From positions 1 through 24,905 of the forward strand of contig CAJMQE010000054.1 of the NCBI GenBank assembly GCA_905215405.1: a DNA stretch of 24,905 nucleotides. The letters are read 5' to 3'. The notes below the pieces were generated by a model. That model did no database searches and was not told the origin of the DNA. It worked only from the letters and a program-made list of their open reading frames with translations. The translations under genes and the position numbers were made by a program. Origin of the DNA: an uncultured bacterium. GTDB lineage: Bacteria; Bacillota; Clostridia; Lachnospirales; Lachnospiraceae. Of this stretch, positions 16,514 through 23,996 are shown piece after piece (the first letter of the stretch is position 1; the number at the start of each line of letters is the position of its first letter).

Positions 16514-17428
16514 ATGCAGTTACATTATTTGAAATATTTTGAAGCAGTGGCAAGAAAGAAAAGTATGAATAAGGCGGCAGAGGAATTATTTGTTTCTCAG
16601 CCCAGCCTTAGCAAGGCGATTGCTGCACTTGAAGATGAACTTGGAATTGAGGTATTTATCAGAAGCAATAAAGGCGTGGAACTGACGGAAGATGGCAAGA
16701 AATTATACGAATATACGCGGATTGTTCTAAGGCAGATGGATCTAATTGAAGGGATTAAAAGTGGTAGGAGTGTTGAAACATTTAATCTGTCAGTCTATCC
16801 AAGCATACTCAATGGAGAAATTCTGGCTCGTTTTTACCAGGCAGTGCCCGAGCATATTGAAATTAGTATGCAACAATGCAGAATAGAACAGATCATCGAT
16901 CAGGTAGATAATCTGGTGTCCAAGATCGGAATTCTGCAAGTGAAAGAAATTCAGAAAAAGGAAGTCTTTAAGGCACTTGTGAAAAGAGGACTTGTATATA
17001 CGGAAATTGCAACTGATAGAATATGCGTCAGTGTAGGAAAAAATAATCCGCTCTATGGTCATAAATCGGTCAGTATACAGGAACTGCTTGCGCAGACAGT
17101 GATCAGGCCGCAGGATGACTATTTTTCCAATCTGTGTTATTTTATGGCCATTGAGAATACAAAGCTACTGGAAATCGAGAAGACCGTATTCATCAATGAT
17201 GTCAACAGCATGATTTCTATGCTGCAAAATGGTAGTATGTTCCTGTTTTCTATGGAAAAGGAAAAAGGACTGTTGAAAAAATACGAAATTGATACCATTC
17301 CACTGGAAGGTTGTGATGACAACAGGATTTCAATTGGATGGATCAAAAGGGAAAGTGAATCTATGTCAGAAATGGCACAATGCTATATCAATATTATGTC
17401 AGAATATCTGGTGTCGGAAATGAAGTAA
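16514..17428 (+). CDS. LysR-family transcriptional regulator
   Basis: This 304-residue DNA-binding regulator has the N-terminal winged helix-turn-helix clear at residues 1-60: LKYFEAVARKKSMNKAAEEL, then SQPSLSKAIAALEDELG and the wing with RSNKGVELTEDG. The linker helix runs to about 85 and a type 2 periplasmic-binding-fold effector domain fills the rest. AAGGAG at 16504-16509 overlaps the stop of the preceding YhgE/Pip gene and lies close to the ATG, so it is probably translated from the same mRNA. LysR genes more often diverge from their targets; here it is the last gene of the cluster, suggesting feedback on that cluster. The next operon (aminotransferase onward) is an alternative target. 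The effector is not predictable. Confidence 0.93.
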   Translation: MQLHYLKYFEAVARKKSMNKAAEELFVSQPSLSKAIAALEDELGIEVFIRSNKGVELTEDGKKLYEYTRIVLRQMDLIEGIKSGRSVETFNLSVYPSILNGEILARFYQAVPEHIEISMQQCRIEQIIDQVDNLVSKIGILQVKEIQKKEVFKALVKRGLVYTEIATDRICVSVGKNNPLYGHKSVSIQELLAQTVIRPQDDYFSNLCYFMAIENTKLLEIEKTVFINDVNSMISMLQNGSMFLFSMEKEKGLLKKYEIDTIPLEGCDDNRISIGWIKRESESMSEMAQCYINIMSEYLVSEMK

Positions 17429-17470
17429 AGGCGTCATGTGCATTGAGAAACGCAACACTTTAAAGTACAG

Positions 17471-17530
17471 AAGGTTATTATAAATGCCCTTGCTATGCAA
17501 TTGGGTTATAACAAGGGTATGAATAACCTT
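17471..17530 (+). other. Two-tier stem-loop downstream of the LysR gene
   Basis: AAGGTTATT (17471-17479) pairs exactly with AATAACCTT (17522-17530), and inside it CCCTTG (17487-17492) pairs with CAAGGG (17512-17517). The tail TTTCTTAT is only a weak U-tract. It could be the terminator of the LysR gene or an independent RNA element. Confidence 0.5.
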
Positions 17531-17633
17531 TCTTATACAAACCAGAGAAAATATGGTAAAGTTAAGTAGTAAATAAAAATAATTTGTTACAAAGAGGTAG
17601 CTGTATTTCATGACGGATAGTGGAGATAGATTG

Positions 17634-17677
17634 TAAAAAGCAATCGGGCCACGTGCTGTGAATTTGCAGCTTTTTTT
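17634..17677 (+). terminator. Terminator-like structure in the leader of the aminotransferase gene
   Basis: GCTGT and GCAGC flank the loop GAATTT and are followed by seven T ending near 17677. Upstream, AAAAAGC can pair with GCTTTTT, and GATTG with CAATC, so alternative folds are possible. The structure lies about 40 bases before the ATG at 17719, a position typical of attenuators. No riboswitch or T-box consensus was recognised upstream. Confidence 0.4.
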
Positions 17678-17718
17678 GTATCACAAAATAATAATAAATA
17701 TAGAGGAATGGTGAACAG

Positions 17719-18906
17719 ATGGTTTCAGAAAAAATGTATGAATTAGGAAGTAAAAAATCAACAATCAGAACAATATTTGAGTATGGTCGAAAGAGAGCAG
17801 AAGAAGTAGGCGAAGAAAATATCTATGATTTCAGCCTCGGCAATCCGAATATTCCAGCACCTGAATTTATTAAGCAGGCAATATTTGATATTTTGAACGA
17901 AGAAGATCCATGTGATGTTCATGGATATACAATTGCACCTGGTGATCCAAAAGTAAGGGCAACACTGGCTGATAGTATTAATCAGAGATTTGGTACGAAT
18001 TTTGCTGCAAAGAATCTTTTTATGACAGCAGGGGCGGCAGCAGCAATCAGTATTTGTTTTAAAGCTCTTAGCGAAGAACAGGATGAATTTATAGCATTTG
18101 CACCATTCTTTCCAGAGTATACATGCTTTGTAGAAGCGACAGGTTCAAAACTGGTCGTAGTTCCAGCAAATACAGAGAATTTCCAGATCAATTTCCCAGC
18201 CTTTGAGGAACGCATCAATGCACACACAAAGGCAGTCATCGTAAATTCTCCTAATAACCCAAGTGGTGTTGTATATTCTGAAAAGACAATTCAGAAACTG
18301 GCTGAAATCCTGACGAAGAAAGAAAAAGAATTTGGACATCCGATCTTTATCATCTCTGATGAACCATATCGTGAAATTGCATACAATGGAATTGAAGTTC
18401 CATATATTACAAAATATTATAAAAATACGCTGGTTTGTTACTCCTACAGTAAATCATTTTCTCTGCCAGGTGAACGTGTGGGTTATATTGTTGTGCCAGA
18501 TGAAATTGCTGATTTTGCAAAAATCTACGGTGCGATTGCTGGAGCAGGACGTGTACTGACTCATGTAAATGCACCTTCGCTGTTCCAGAAAGTCGTAGCA
18601 AGATGTGCTGGGAAACCATCTGATATCAGTACTTACGAAAAGAACAGAGATCTTTTATATAACGGACTAAAAGAAGCAGGATTTAGCTGTGTCAATCCAG
18701 ACGGTGCATTTTATCTCTTCCCGAAAGCACTTGAAGAAGATGATGTTGCATTTTGTGAAAAGGCAAAGAAATACGATCTTCTGCTGGTACCTGGCAAGGA
18801 CTTCGGCTGTCCTGGATATTTCAGAGCATCTTATTGCATTAAGACAAGCACGATCGAAAAATCTCTTCCTTTATTCAAAAAACTGGCTGAAGAATATCAG
18901 AAATAA
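17719..18906 (+). CDS. Pyridoxal-phosphate-dependent aminotransferase (class I/II, aspartate aminotransferase-like)
   Basis: This 395-residue cytoplasmic enzyme transfers an amino group between an amino acid and a 2-oxoacid. Fold type I residues are all present: NSPNNPSG around N180, D214 and Y217 in SDEPYREIAY, and the PLP lysine K245 in YSYSKSFSLPGERVG. The C-terminal substrate arginine is expected in GYFRASYC. Length is typical. GAGGA at 17703-17707 is 11 bases before the ATG. The gene is followed after 72 bases by a D-2-hydroxyacid dehydrogenase and then an AEC transporter. That order suggests it supplies a 2-oxoacid for reduction and export, or takes part in amino acid catabolism. The donor amino acid cannot be read from sequence. 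Confidence 0.93.
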   Translation: MVSEKMYELGSKKSTIRTIFEYGRKRAEEVGEENIYDFSLGNPNIPAPEFIKQAIFDILNEEDPCDVHGYTIAPGDPKVRATLADSINQRFGTNFAAKNLFMTAGAAAAISICFKALSEEQDEFIAFAPFFPEYTCFVEATGSKLVVVPANTENFQINFPAFEERINAHTKAVIVNSPNNPSGVVYSEKTIQKLAEILTKKEKEFGHPIFIISDEPYREIAYNGIEVPYITKYYKNTLVCYSYSKSFSLPGERVGYIVVPDEIADFAKIYGAIAGAGRVLTHVNAPSLFQKVVARCAGKPSDISTYEKNRDLLYNGLKEAGFSCVNPDGAFYLFPKALEEDDVAFCEKAKKYDLLLVPGKDFGCPGYFRASYCIKTSTIEKSLPLFKKLAEEYQK

Positions 18907-18934
18907 GTGGCAGATCATAAACAGAAAAAAGGTG

Positions 18935-18953
18935 GCTGCAGTAGCAGTGCAGC
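18935..18953 (+). other. Short hairpin between aminotransferase and dehydrogenase genes
   Basis: GCTGCA (18935-18940) and TGCAGC (18948-18953) form a 6-bp stem, just before the AGGAAAGGA ribosome binding site of the next gene. There is no U-tract, so it is not a terminator. It could tune relative expression or mRNA processing within the operon. Confidence 0.35.
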
Positions 18954-18978
18954 TGCCGGCAGGAAAGGATAACAGAAA

Positions 18979-19962
18979 ATGAAAATATTGGCATATAGTG
19001 TCTGTGATTATGAAGAACAGGCATTTCTAAGGCTGGAGAAAGAAATGCAGCTGGATATTACATATACATCCAAAGAATTGGACAGTCATACGGTCGAAAT
19101 GGCAAAAGGATATGATGGAGTGACATTTCTAGGACATTCCGTAGTGAACAGAGAAGTCCTGACCATATTGAAAGAGTATGGAATTCAATATATTGCAGCG
19201 AGAACGATCGGTTTTAATAATATCGATATGGACACAGCAAAAGAATTGGGAATTCATGTAAGTAATGCCCGTTATGAACCACATAATGTGGCAGATTTTA
19301 CAGTGATGCTCATGCTTATGTTACTAAGAAAAGCGAAAATTTCAGTTTGTCGTGCACTTGTAAATGATTTTTCTCTTGAAAGCATGAAGGGCAGAGAGAT
19401 GAGAAGTATGACCGTTGGTATTATTGGAACGGGACGAATCGGAACACTTACAATCAAAAATCTGAGTGGATTCGGATGTAGAATACTTGCCAATGATCGT
19501 CATATCAGAAAGGATCTGCAGGGACTTGTGGAATTTGTAGATGTAGACACCATTTATAAGGAATGCGATATCATTTCATTGCATATGCCATTAACGGACG
19601 AGAACTTCCATATGATCGACGATCAGGCCATTGCCAAAATGAAGGACGGTGTGATTCTGATCAATACTGCAAGAGGACCATTGATCGATACAGAGGCATT
19701 GATTGCAGGACTTGAAAGTGGTAAGATCGGTGGAGCCGGAATTGATTCAGTTGAAGGCGAAGAGGGAGTGGCACATGTGTGTGTCGGAACGAAAATTATA
19801 GATAGAAGAACGCTGCTTTATTTAAAACAATTCCCTAATGTCATTTTGACCCAGCATTATGGATTTTTTACAGATGAAGCAACCAGCGATATGGTCAAAA
19901 GTGCCCTAGTCAGTCTCACATGCTTTGGTAATGGACAGGAAAATCCATACCAGATCATTTAA
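18979..19962 (+). CDS. D-2-hydroxyacid dehydrogenase, D-lactate dehydrogenase/VanH type
   Basis: This 327-residue NADH-dependent enzyme is expected to reduce a 2-oxoacid to the (R)-2-hydroxyacid. The Rossmann motif is GTGRIG at 150-155, with D173 closing the next strand, favouring NADH. Catalytic residues have the spacing of D-lactate dehydrogenase: R232 in NTARGPLID, E261 in SVEGEEG and H293 in TQHYGFF. The N-terminal half carries ARTIGFNNIDM, also typical of the D-LDH/VanH clade. AGGAAAGGA precedes the ATG. It sits between an aminotransferase and an AEC transporter, whose start is 9 bases after its stop. Substrate could be pyruvate, or branched-chain or aromatic 2-oxoacids. No vanA or vanX homologue is nearby, so a vancomycin-resistance role is not supported. 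Confidence 0.9.
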   Translation: MKILAYSVCDYEEQAFLRLEKEMQLDITYTSKELDSHTVEMAKGYDGVTFLGHSVVNREVLTILKEYGIQYIAARTIGFNNIDMDTAKELGIHVSNARYEPHNVADFTVMLMLMLLRKAKISVCRALVNDFSLESMKGREMRSMTVGIIGTGRIGTLTIKNLSGFGCRILANDRHIRKDLQGLVEFVDVDTIYKECDIISLHMPLTDENFHMIDDQAIAKMKDGVILINTARGPLIDTEALIAGLESGKIGGAGIDSVEGEEGVAHVCVGTKIIDRRTLLYLKQFPNVILTQHYGFFTDEATSDMVKSALVSLTCFGNGQENPYQII

Positions 19963-19971
19963 AGGTGGCTT

Positions 19972-20913
19972 ATGAGCTTACAAGTGATTATCAACCAGAT
20001 GCTGATCATATTTTTGCTGATGCTTCTGGGGGCAGTACTAAACAAAAGAAAAATTATTACAGTGGAAGGTAGCAGAGAACTTTCAAACCTGATCATGACA
20101 GTCCTTAATCCTGCAATTATAATATCCGGTTCGCTTTCTAAAGAGCGGGCGGGCAGTATGCAGGATGTTGTGATTTCAGCAGGACTCGCATTTGCAATGT
20201 ATGCATTTTTCGTACTTTTGGGGTTCATAATTCCACGTTTATGCCGATGCGAAAGAAAAGATGATGCGGTCTATAATCTGATGACGATCTTCTCTAATAT
20301 CGGTTTTATAGGGATTCCAGTCGTCGCTGCGGTATTTGGTAAAGGGGCAGTGATCTTCGTTACAATGTATAACCTTCCATATAATTTACTGATTTATACA
20401 TATGGCGTATATCTGATGACAAAGGATAAAAACACGAAGAACGGCGAAAAAGGAAGACAAAATGGATTTCAGATACGTTCGTTCTTTAGCCCTGGAACGA
20501 TTGCTAGTATCGCGGGAATTGTCATTTTTGCAGCAGGGATTCAGTTGCCGGAAGTGTTCTCTAGCAGTATCGATTATCTTGCAAATGCAACTACGGCGCT
20601 ATCTATGCTGGTTATAGGAGTGTCATTGGCACAGATGTCAGTCAGAGATATATTTCGCAATGGCAGACTATATGTATTTTGTGTGATCAGGATGATACTT
20701 GTTCCGATATTGGCGATTTGGATTCTGCGCCCACTGATCAGCAATCCAGTCGTATATCAGGTCGCAGTTATTTTGATTGCAATGCCAGTCGGAAGCTTAC
20801 CTGTAATCATGGCGACAAAGTATGATGCAGATGTGACGCTGGCTTCTAGGGGCGTCATATTGTCGACTTGTCTGTCCGTATTCACCGTACCATTGGTGTC
20901 CTTGTTTTTTTAA
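19972..20913 (+). CDS. AEC-family transporter (auxin efflux carrier/malate permease type)
   Basis: This 313-residue integral membrane protein has about ten hydrophobic helices in two halves separated by a charged loop near residues 140-165. The N-terminus (IINQMLIIFLLMLLGAVLNK) and the SNLIMTVLNPAIIISG segment are typical of the AEC family (PF03547), as is the FSNIGFIGIPVV segment. Family members carry organic anions such as malate, or export auxin and other carboxylates. GGTGG, directly after the dehydrogenase stop, serves as the ribosome binding site, so the two genes are co-translated. The context suggests export of the hydroxyacid made by the upstream gene, or uptake of its oxoacid precursor. 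The direction is inferred. Confidence 0.9.
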   Translation: MSLQVIINQMLIIFLLMLLGAVLNKRKIITVEGSRELSNLIMTVLNPAIIISGSLSKERAGSMQDVVISAGLAFAMYAFFVLLGFIIPRLCRCERKDDAVYNLMTIFSNIGFIGIPVVAAVFGKGAVIFVTMYNLPYNLLIYTYGVYLMTKDKNTKNGEKGRQNGFQIRSFFSPGTIASIAGIVIFAAGIQLPEVFSSSIDYLANATTALSMLVIGVSLAQMSVRDIFRNGRLYVFCVIRMILVPILAIWILRPLISNPVVYQVAVILIAMPVGSLPVIMATKYDADVTLASRGVILSTCLSVFTVPLVSLFF

Positions 20914-20930
20914 TTTATCCATGGTATTCT
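20902..20930 (+). promoter_or_regulatory. Weak promoter candidate at the end of the AEC gene
   Basis: TTGTTT (20902-20907) and TATTCT (20925-20930) are 17 bases apart. If active, it would transcribe the alpha/beta hydrolase gene through the hairpin at 20991-21056. Confidence 0.25.
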
Positions 20931-20990
20931 AAAGGCAGAAAGAATAGAACATTTAAAATATGAGCAGTAGAAATGCTGCAACAAAGTAAT

Positions 20991-21056
20991 AGACTGTATA
21001 CGATATGAGAAAATGGGGAAATCCTTTGAAATCTGCATAACGATACAGTCTTTTTT
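20991..21056 (+). terminator. Terminator-like hairpin with large loop, before the hydrolase gene
   Basis: AGACTGTAT (20991-20999) pairs exactly with ATACAGTCT (21043-21051), with partial extension inward (CGATATG against CATAACG), followed by six T at 21051-21056. The ribosome binding site of the next gene (AGGGGG) begins 3-4 bases later. It may end the aminotransferase operon or attenuate the hydrolase gene. Confidence 0.62.
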
Positions 21057-21072
21057 ATAGGGGGACTGGTAT

Positions 21073-21972
21073 ATGTATACATACGAAGATTTTCCAGAAG
21101 AAAAAGAAATGCCAGAGGGCATGCAAACATTGCAAAATTCAGATGAAGCATTGGAAGCTTTTTATCACCGTGATGTTGAATACGTGAATTATGACGGCGT
21201 GAAAAGGGTTTTGCAGATCCTGGTACCGAATAAACGGGAAAATAAAAATGAAGGATATCCACTGATTTTATTTGTTCAGGGCTCCGCATGGAGAAAACAG
21301 GATATATACAAGAGATTGCCACAGCTGGGCTATGTAGCAAGAAAAGGGTTCACAGTGGCACTTGTACAGTACCGGGAAAGTGAAATCGCACCGTTTCCGG
21401 CACAGGTGCAGGACACGAAAGCAGCAATCCGTTTCTTACGAAAACACGCTGGTCAGTACCGGATCAATCCCGATCAGGTGTTTCTATGGGGAGATTCGTC
21501 AGGCGGTCATACAGCCCTGCTTGCTGGAATGACAGCAGATAGTCAGAATATGCAGACGGAGTTTTATGAGGGCGAAAAAGAAAAAGTAAATGCAATCATT
21601 GATTTTTATGGGGTAGTTGATATCCGCATGCCGGATGGGTTCCCCAATACGCCAAATCACCAGCAGGCGGATAGTGCGGAAGGAATGCTGATGGGTGGCA
21701 GAAACATCAATGAGATTCCAGAGGAAGCAAAAAAAAGTGTTCCGATGGAGTATATCGGACCTGATACACCGCCGATTCTGATCATGCACGGAACAAAAGA
21801 TCGTACAGTGTCTTTTAAACATAGTGTGAAGCTGTATGAGGCATTAAAGAAGAAAGGAAAAGTGACCGAGTTCTATCGAATCTGCGGTGCTGACCATGGC
21901 AGCCCGGCATTTTATACGGACGATACACTTGATCTTATGATTTCATTTATTCGCAAGTACATAAAAAAATAA
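21073..21972 (+). CDS. Alpha/beta hydrolase, probable carboxylesterase (BD-FAE-like)
   Basis: This 299-residue enzyme has no signal peptide, so it is probably cytoplasmic. The nucleophile S142 lies in GDSSGG (140-145), the acid D243 in HGTKDRTVS and the catalytic histidine H275 in GADHGSP, a complete triad in the expected order. The oxyanion segment is QGSAW at 69-73, where many esterases have HGGGW. This pattern recalls the feruloyl/acetyl-xylan esterase-like group (BD-FAE, PF20434) within esterase/lipase families, and argues against peptidase S9. Likely substrates are acylated sugars or small esters. AGGGGG just after the upstream hairpin is the ribosome binding site. A strong terminator follows, so it is probably expressed alone or with the operon before it. 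Confidence 0.88.
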   Translation: MYTYEDFPEEKEMPEGMQTLQNSDEALEAFYHRDVEYVNYDGVKRVLQILVPNKRENKNEGYPLILFVQGSAWRKQDIYKRLPQLGYVARKGFTVALVQYRESEIAPFPAQVQDTKAAIRFLRKHAGQYRINPDQVFLWGDSSGGHTALLAGMTADSQNMQTEFYEGEKEKVNAIIDFYGVVDIRMPDGFPNTPNHQQADSAEGMLMGGRNINEIPEEAKKSVPMEYIGPDTPPILIMHGTKDRTVSFKHSVKLYEALKKKGKVTEFYRICGADHGSPAFYTDDTLDLMISFIRKYIKK

Positions 21973-22001
21973 AATATATTAGAGAATTGAAAATAGAATG
22001 A

Positions 22002-22036
22002 AACACGCGGTAGAATGTGACTATCGCGTGTTTTTT
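22002..22036 (+). terminator. Intrinsic terminator after the alpha/beta hydrolase gene
   Basis: AACACGCGGTAG (22002-22013) pairs with CTATCGCGTGTT (22021-22032), 12 bp with one G-U pair and a 7-base loop, then six T at 22031-22036. Confidence 0.88.
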
Positions 22037-22192
22037 GTTCGTAAAAGCATTGTTCTATGTTTAGCAAAGGGGAATCACCAGTCGTTCATGTTAATAGTAT
22101 TTCCAAAAGAAATCATGATCAGATTATCAAAAAAATGCATCCTGAGAATGAATTCAATCGTGTATTAAATGTAAGATGGTCGATCGTCTTTG

Positions 22193-22201
22193 TGTTATAG
22201 T
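22193..22201 (+). promoter_or_regulatory. Promoter candidates for the sigma/LCP operon
   Basis: TGTTATAGT fits an extended -10 element (TGN plus TATAGT at 22196-22201). Downstream, TGAAAC at 22215-22220 resembles the GAAC-type -35 of ECF promoters with GATAAA about 16 bases later, so autoregulation by the encoded sigma factor is possible. Neither has been tested. Confidence 0.35.
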
Positions 22202-22259
22202 AGAATTAACAGAAATGAAACGTGTAGAATTTGTGCAGATAAAGGTGAGGGAGTATTGA

Positions 22260-22778
22260 ATGGAAGAGAAAAAATTGTATGCTGAACTTACTTATGAGGA
22301 AGTAGTTCGTAAGTATGCAGATATGGTAACAAAAGTATGTCTGATCCGATGTGGAAATATAGAAGATGCCAGGGATTGCTTCCAGGAAGTATTTATGAAG
22401 TTATTCGAATCAGAAAAGATATTTACGTCTCAGGAACATTTGAAGGCATGGCTGATACGTGTAGCCATGAATCAGAGCCTTGATATTGTAAAACAATTTT
22501 GGAGAAGTAAAATTACGTTTTGTGGAAATGTCATGGCAGAGGATTTATCAGTGGTCAGTGTAACAGATAGTCAGGATTCGAAAACCCTTCAGTATGTATT
22601 ATCGTTACCGGTCAAGTACAGAAAAGTGTTATATATGTATTATTATGAGGAATATGAAGTTGCTGAAGTTGCAGAAATTCTTGGTTTGAAAGAATCCACG
22701 GTAAAGTCACAGTTGCGACGTGGGAGAGAACTACTTAAAAAGAAGTTTGGAGGTGTCACAGTTGAAAGAGCTATATGA
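22260..22778 (+). CDS. ECF-type RNA polymerase sigma-70 factor
   Basis: This 172-residue protein directs RNA polymerase to alternative promoters. Region 2 is visible at about 15-80, with DARDCFQEVFMKLFE (the -10-binding and core-binding helices) and HLKAWLIRVAMNQSLD. Region 4 lies at about 115-165, with LPVKYRKVLYMYYYEEYEV, then AEVAEILGLKESTVKSQLRRGRELLKK, the -35-binding helix-turn-helix. There is no region 1 or 3, as expected for an ECF factor. GTGAGGG near 22246 is the ribosome binding site. The end of the gene overlaps the start of the LCP-domain protein, the typical layout of a sigma/anti-sigma pair. Envelope stress is the likely signal, inferred from that partner. Confidence 0.94.
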   Translation: MEEKKLYAELTYEEVVRKYADMVTKVCLIRCGNIEDARDCFQEVFMKLFESEKIFTSQEHLKAWLIRVAMNQSLDIVKQFWRSKITFCGNVMAEDLSVVSVTDSQDSKTLQYVLSLPVKYRKVLYMYYYEEYEVAEVAEILGLKESTVKSQLRRGRELLKKKFGGVTVERAI

Positions 22779-23832
22779 ATTTGATCAGGTGAAAGCACCT
22801 GAGGAGTGGGTAAATAATGCACTTACTATAAATAGAAAATCAAGTAACAGAAAAAATGAAAAGAATAAAATTGGATGTTGGCGTAAGAGAATAAGCACAA
22901 TACTTATTGCAGCAGCAATCATGTTAGTCTTGTTCGGAACAGGAACGATGACATTTAAGGCCATGGGACTATTCGATATGTCACCAAAAGAAAAAGAAGT
23001 CAATGAAAAGCCATTTATAGTTTTGTTGACAGGTGCAGATGATATTGGAAATATGAAAGAAAACTCAAGATCAGATGCAAATCTTTTAGTTGCAGTTAAT
23101 CCAAATACGAAAAAAATTTCAATTGTATTTACACCAAGAGAGGCTTATGTATCCTTTACATCGGATGTGCAGCAGGATGTATCGGGGGATGAAGTTGAAG
23201 CGCAGACAGGAGAAACGCAATTCGACAAACTGAATTTTTCAGGAGTATTAGGGACTGACCGTACTCGCATGATATTGCAGGACTTATATGGTGTAACCAT
23301 TGATAACTATACAAAAGTCAATTTTTCAGGTGTTAAAGATATTGTAGATGCACTTGGAGGAATCACAGTTGATTCAGATGTTGCATTTACCTGCAGTGCA
23401 GATGCATCAGAAATTCCATATGCATTCGAAAAAGGATTGAATCAATTGGATGGATCTATGGCTCTGGCATTTTGCAGAGAACGGCAAGCATTTCAAGATG
23501 GAGATGAACAGCGAGGAGAAAACCAAATGAAGGTTATTGAAGCAGTTCTGAATAAAATGATGAGTATGGAGACCTTATCCGGATATGAGCAGATAACAGA
23601 TGCAATCTCATCAATGATGACTACAGATATGACGAAAGAAACAATAGTAGCATTAATGAAAGGACAGGCAAACAGCCTCGCAGATTGGTCTTATGAAACC
23701 TATATTACTACGGGGCAGAGAACAACTGCAAAATGTTCACTGTCAGGGTTTGAAACAAGTGTTGTATTACTGGATACGCAAAGTATAAAAAATGCTACAC
23801 AGAGATTAGAGTCTAATCAGAATGGAGAATAA
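22762..23832 (+). CDS. Membrane-anchored LCP (LytR-CpsA-Psr) domain protein, possible anti-sigma factor
   Basis: From TTG 22762 the protein has 356 residues: a short cytoplasmic N-terminus (1-43), one helix (about 45-65) and an extracytoplasmic LCP domain (about 84-265) with a C-terminal extension. LCP proteins attach polymers such as teichoic acid to peptidoglycan using polyprenyl-phosphate-linked donors. Core residues visible are D93 in TGADD, R103 and D105 in SRSD, R126 in TPREAYV (usually PRD), and R239/R241 with D248 and R251 in CRERQAFQDGDEQR. The last motif departs from the usual R-Q ending (ENQ). GGAGG at 22749-22753 is 8 bases before the TTG; earlier in-frame starts (22720, 22753) lie on or before that site. 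The 17-base overlap with the ECF sigma gene and the short cytoplasmic head suggest sigma-factor control, but no anti-sigma domain is certain. Confidence 0.82.
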   Translation: MKELYEFDQVKAPEEWVNNALTINRKSSNRKNEKNKIGCWRKRISTILIAAAIMLVLFGTGTMTFKAMGLFDMSPKEKEVNEKPFIVLLTGADDIGNMKENSRSDANLLVAVNPNTKKISIVFTPREAYVSFTSDVQQDVSGDEVEAQTGETQFDKLNFSGVLGTDRTRMILQDLYGVTIDNYTKVNFSGVKDIVDALGGITVDSDVAFTCSADASEIPYAFEKGLNQLDGSMALAFCRERQAFQDGDEQRGENQMKVIEAVLNKMMSMETLSGYEQITDAISSMMTTDMTKETIVALMKGQANSLADWSYETYITTGQRTTAKCSLSGFETSVVLLDTQSIKNATQRLESNQNGE

Positions 23833-23893
23833 ACATCTAGTAGCATGAGAATTGAAAATAAAATAAATTGATATATTTAAATATAAAAAAAGA

Positions 23894-23922
23894 TTGCGTA
23901 TTGCCTACACAGATGATATACT
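23894..23922 (+). promoter_or_regulatory. Strong promoter of the formate/nitrite channel gene
   Basis: TTGCGT (23894-23899) and TATACT (23917-23922) are 17 bases apart, with a TG dinucleotide one base before the -10 (TGATATACT). The predicted start is near 23929, about 68 bases before the ATG. Confidence 0.6.
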
Positions 23923-23996
23923 TTCACAGGATTCAAAATGAAACAAAAACCTAACGAAAGTTAAGAAAAAAAGAAAGCAAAAGATGAGGAAATTGA

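Noticed and set aside
17429..17718. Known riboswitch (SAM, glycine, THF, ZTP, c-di-GMP) or T-box
   Set aside because: None of the conserved cores I know could be placed; only generic stem-loops and a terminator shape are visible.
18979..19962. Vancomycin-resistance gene vanH
   Set aside because: The protein belongs to the same D-2-hydroxyacid dehydrogenase clade, but there is no D-Ala-D-Lac ligase or VanX dipeptidase beside it; it sits in an aminotransferase/transporter operon.
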